Positions 61,843 to 64,000 of a DNA stretch of 64,000 nucleotides are shown here, piece after piece (the first letter of the stretch is position 1; the number at the start of each line of letters is the position of its first letter). The stretch covers positions 186,001 through 250,000 of the forward strand of contig CATQHF010000004.1 of assembly GCA_958295865.1 (NCBI GenBank). The letters run 5' to 3'. The DNA comes from an uncultured Dehalococcoidia bacterium. Lineage in GTDB: Bacteria; Chloroflexota; Dehalococcoidia; Lucifugimonadales; JADFKI01. A model generated the notes under the pieces. That model had not been told where the DNA came from and searched no databases. It saw only the letters and a list, made by a program, of their open reading frames with translations. The translations under genes and the position numbers were made by a program.

Positions 61843-62667
61843 ATGAGGGTTATTAGCCTGGGCGGTGGCGTACAAAGCACGGTTATGTGTCTGCTTGCCG
61901 AGCAGAACGAATTCGGTGTCAAACCGGATTATGCCATATTCGCCGATACACGCTGGGAACCAAGTAGCGTGTACGACAACATCGAATGGCTGCGCTCCCA
62001 AGTGTCCTTTCCAATAGTAACAACTAGCAACGGGCGCAGCTTGCGGGACGATGTTATAAACGGCGTCAACGCTCAGGGCAATCCATGGATGACCTTGCCG
62101 GTATTTCTCACGGAGAGGAACGGTGAGCCTGCCGGCATCAATTGGCGTCAATGCACAAAGAACTACAAACTCGACCCCATCCGCAGAAAAGTTCAGGAAT
62201 TACTTGGTGTTAAGCCTCGCCAAAGTATTTCGACTGAAACTCATATAGAAATGTGGCTTGGGATAACAACCGATGAGGCAATGCGTGTTAAACCAAGCAG
62301 GAACTGGTGGATCAGTCATCGGTATCCGCTCATTGATGACATACCAATGGATCGAGACGAATGTAAAGAGTGGTTTGATGCGCTCTACCCGGAGCGCGAA
62401 CTTACACGCAGCGCATGCGTGGGATGTCCGTTCAGAAGCTCATCCAGTTGGCTTGACATCAGAGCGAACGAACCCGACATGTATGAGGAAGCCGTCAGAA
62501 TAGACGCCATGTTCCGCTCCGGGGAACACAACGCAAACCGAATGTTTCGCAAGCAAGCCTATCTGCACTATCGACGCATGCCGTTGGAAGAGGCGATTGA
62601 ACTCGACCATACAGAGCGGGAGGTCAACGGGTTCAACAATGAATGTGAAGGCCATTGCGGGCTTTGA
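61843..62667 (+). CDS. PP-loop (PAPS-reductase/DndC-like) ATP pyrophosphatase-like protein
   Basis: This 274-residue protein belongs to the adenine-nucleotide alpha-hydrolase fold. The PP-loop reads SLGGGVQST (5-13), followed by DTRWEP (35-40), Cys104 in RQCTKNYKLDPIRRK, LGITTDEAMRVKPS and a Cys pair C192-x2-C195 in SACVGCPFRSS. The architecture closely resembles PAPS-reductase-like proteins found in phages and mobile regions, rather than assimilatory CysH. DndC and SspD of phosphorothioation systems share this fold and sulfur chemistry. The gene is last in the operon. A role in nucleotide or DNA modification is inference. Confidence 0.8.
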   Translation: MRVISLGGGVQSTVMCLLAEQNEFGVKPDYAIFADTRWEPSSVYDNIEWLRSQVSFPIVTTSNGRSLRDDVINGVNAQGNPWMTLPVFLTERNGEPAGINWRQCTKNYKLDPIRRKVQELLGVKPRQSISTETHIEMWLGITTDEAMRVKPSRNWWISHRYPLIDDIPMDRDECKEWFDALYPERELTRSACVGCPFRSSSSWLDIRANEPDMYEEAVRIDAMFRSGEHNANRMFRKQAYLHYRRMPLEEAIELDHTEREVNGFNNECEGHCGL

Positions 62668-62717
62668 GGTGGCTAGGCGCTTTCAACTCGACGTATCATC
62701 AGCGCGGCCGTGAGCGG

Positions 62718-62885
62718 CTATGAGCCGATGAAGATGTTTAGCAGGGTGGCTATGAGGGTGGCGACGACTGCTATTCCTCCGGCGAATAGCCAGTTGCGTA
62801 TCTGCCTTATGTCGGCGCGTATATCCCTGATGTCTTCGCGCAGGTCGTCTAGGCGCTTGTCGGTTGGGGTCATGTTCGATGCCAT
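62718..62885 (-). CDS. Small coiled-coil membrane protein (55 aa)
   Basis: The minus strand encodes a 55-residue protein: MASNMTPTDKRLDDLREDIR, then repeated D-I-R heptad-like units, then a hydrophobic helix WLFAGGIAVVATLIATLLNIFIG. This pattern (short coiled coil plus C-terminal membrane helix) resembles XhlA/holin-like small proteins. GACAAGGACGG precedes the ATG. It lies between the PP-loop gene (convergent) and truB. The function is unknown. Confidence 0.65.
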   Translation of the reverse strand: MASNMTPTDKRLDDLREDIRDIRADIRQIRNWLFAGGIAVVATLIATLLNIFIGS

Positions 62886-62992
62886 GGCGTCCGTCCTTGT
62901 CGGTTGGGGATTGCGCCTTGCATTGGTGGTAGCCGCCGAGCGTCGGCGCTGTCAATGAGGCGGTGGCATGGCGTCCCGTCCGTCGGCGTCGA

Positions 62993-63925
62993 TTATCCCT
63001 CTGGATAGTTCAGCGCGAATACCTTGTCGGGCTTCCATAGTCGCAGTTCGCGGTCGAATACTACGGTCGCCAGGAAGCGCCCGTCGGCGGTGTATGCGCG
63101 GCATCGCTCGCCGGGCTGCGCCTCGGATGCCGCGCCGCCCGCCTCGAATGAGCGCCCGTTGCGTATCATATCCTCTAGCCGCTTGCCCACGATGAGGGCG
63201 CGCAGATTTCCCAGCGCGACATCGGGGGAGTGTATCGCATCGCGCCAGCTTCCATCGGCGAAGCGTCCCTCCGCCTCGTCGAGCGACAGCGCGCTGTCGA
63301 GGGTGAATGCCCCGCATTTGAGGCGCGCCAGCGTCTTCATGTGGCCGCCGCAGCCCAGCGCCTGCCCCAGGTCGTAGGCGAGCGAGCGCATGTAGAAGCC
63401 CTTGCCGCAGTTCACATCCAGCGTCAGCAGGGGCGGCGACCAGTCTTGCAAGGTGATGCCGTGCACGATGACGGGGCGGGGTTCGCGCTCAACCTCGACG
63501 CCCGCGCGCGCCAGGTCGTACAGCCGCTTGCCGCCCCGCTTGAGCGCGCTGTACATCGGCGGCACTTGCTGAATATCGCCGATGAACTCGGTGAGCGCAT
63601 CCTCTATATCGGCAAGCGATACTCCCGATGCGTCGCGCCGCTCGGTTATCTCGCCGAGCGCGTCGTAGGTGTCGGTCGCAGCGCCGAACTCTACGCAGGC
63701 GCGGTATGTCTTGGAGCCGCCGACTACATCTTCCATCAGGCGCGTCGCCTGTCCGAGGCATATCGGTATGACGCCGGTGGCTATCGGGTCGAGCGTGCCG
63801 CCGTGTCCGACGCGCCGCTGTCCGCTCGCGCGCTTGACGCGGCGCACGACGTCCATGGATGTTATGCCATACGGCTTGTCGATGTTGAGGATGCCGTCTA
63901 TTCTGCGCTCTTGCCGCTTGGACAT
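62993..63925 (-). CDS. truB: tRNA pseudouridine(55) synthase
   Basis: This 310-residue enzyme makes pseudouridine 55 in tRNA. GILNIDKPYGITSMDVVRRVKR is the N-terminus, GHGGTLDPIATGVIPICLGQATR contains catalytic Asp46, and KTYRACVEFGAATDTYDALGEI follows. VPPMYSALKRGGKRLYDLAR and GFYMRSLAYDLGQALG are further signatures. A C-terminal PUA-like part closes it. The start at 63925 lies 8 bp after the stop of the upstream gene, typical of the rbfA-truB order. Confidence 0.96.
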   Translation of the reverse strand: MSKRQERRIDGILNIDKPYGITSMDVVRRVKRASGQRRVGHGGTLDPIATGVIPICLGQATRLMEDVVGGSKTYRACVEFGAATDTYDALGEITERRDASGVSLADIEDALTEFIGDIQQVPPMYSALKRGGKRLYDLARAGVEVEREPRPVIVHGITLQDWSPPLLTLDVNCGKGFYMRSLAYDLGQALGCGGHMKTLARLKCGAFTLDSALSLDEAEGRFADGSWRDAIHSPDVALGNLRALIVGKRLEDMIRNGRSFEAGGAASEAQPGERCRAYTADGRFLATVVFDRELRLWKPDKVFALNYPEG

Positions 63926-63933
63926 GGGTCGTC

Positions 63934-64000
63934 CTATTGGGCGTCCTCTTGGGACGGCGCTTTGGGGGCGTTGCGGCTGATGAGTTCCAGCATGTCCGTG
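63934..64000 (-). CDS. C-terminal end of a gene cut by the window (possibly rbfA)
   Basis: The last 21 codons before the stop read TDMLELISRNAPKAPSQEDA followed by Q. The gene lies directly upstream of truB with 8 bp between. rbfA is commonly found there, and a terminal D-x-LLE-I helix would fit, but 21 residues are too few for a firm assignment. Confidence 0.4.
   Translation of the reverse strand, partial: TDMLELISRNAPKAPSQEDAQ

Overview
The window reads as a chromosomal segment of a G+C-rich, free-living bacterium. The gene content is core housekeeping genes, many SDR and CaiB/BaiF (class III) CoA-transferases, two dipeptide-type ABC importers with Ala/Pro-rich lipoprotein binding proteins, a DUF1537 kinase, a D-aminoacylase and an Agl23-type membrane protein. 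Together with abundant short palindromic repeats this suggests a Chloroflexota lineage such as SAR202/Dehalococcoidia. That placement is inference from gene content only: no rRNA gene is present.

Layout. 1-2.9 kb is a dense block of dispersed repeats around a duplicated gene (1677-2486). 3.0-5.3 kb holds an MFS transporter and an alpha/beta hydrolase. 5.4-8.6 kb is a leftward catabolic operon (two MaoC-like proteins, two paralogous SDRs, an isochorismatase-like hydrolase), followed by a PHP protein, a small zinc-motif protein and a third SDR. 10.8-15.0 kb is a leftward peptide/nickel-type ABC operon. 15.2-24.8 kb holds an Agl23-like protein, a hydrolase, a 2-hydroxyacid dehydrogenase, a small Tat-signal protein and three CoA-transferases, with a 100-bp MITE-like element between them. 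25.2-29.9 kb is an operon of HerA-like ATPase, NurA-like nuclease and DNA methyltransferase. 30-37 kb holds a Thr/Pro-rich surface protein and a leftward run of aroA, an RNA methyltransferase, a DUF1537 kinase and a D-aminoacylase. 37.4-44.9 kb holds prfB with a +1 frameshift site, a second peptide ABC cluster and a fused MFS/spermidine-synthase protein. 44.9-46.7 kb is a second repeat block carrying the other copy of the duplicated gene in inverted orientation. 46.7-52.0 kb holds otsA, a DoxX protein, moeB and a heat-shock cluster (hspR, cbpA/dnaJ, hsp20) with a visible HAIR-like operator. 52.3-56.0 kb holds a cobalamin adenosyltransferase and hisH-hisA-hisF-hisIE. 56-58 kb holds a DUF1385 protein and leftward rplU-rpmA-rpmE. 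58.2-62.7 kb is a four-gene operon: GHKL ATPase, two unknown proteins and a PAPS-reductase-like PP-loop protein. The window ends with a small membrane protein, truB and a gene cut by the window edge.

The best candidates for undescribed biology are three. The first is the GHKL/unknown/unknown/PP-loop operon inserted between ribosomal-protein genes and truB. The second is the HerA-NurA-methyltransferase operon. Both look less G+C-rich than their neighbours and have the architecture of anti-phage or DNA-modification loci. The third is a repeat-flanked gene present in two inverted copies whose nucleotide differences are nearly all synonymous, so it is a conserved protein carried in a repeat cassette with no visible transposase.
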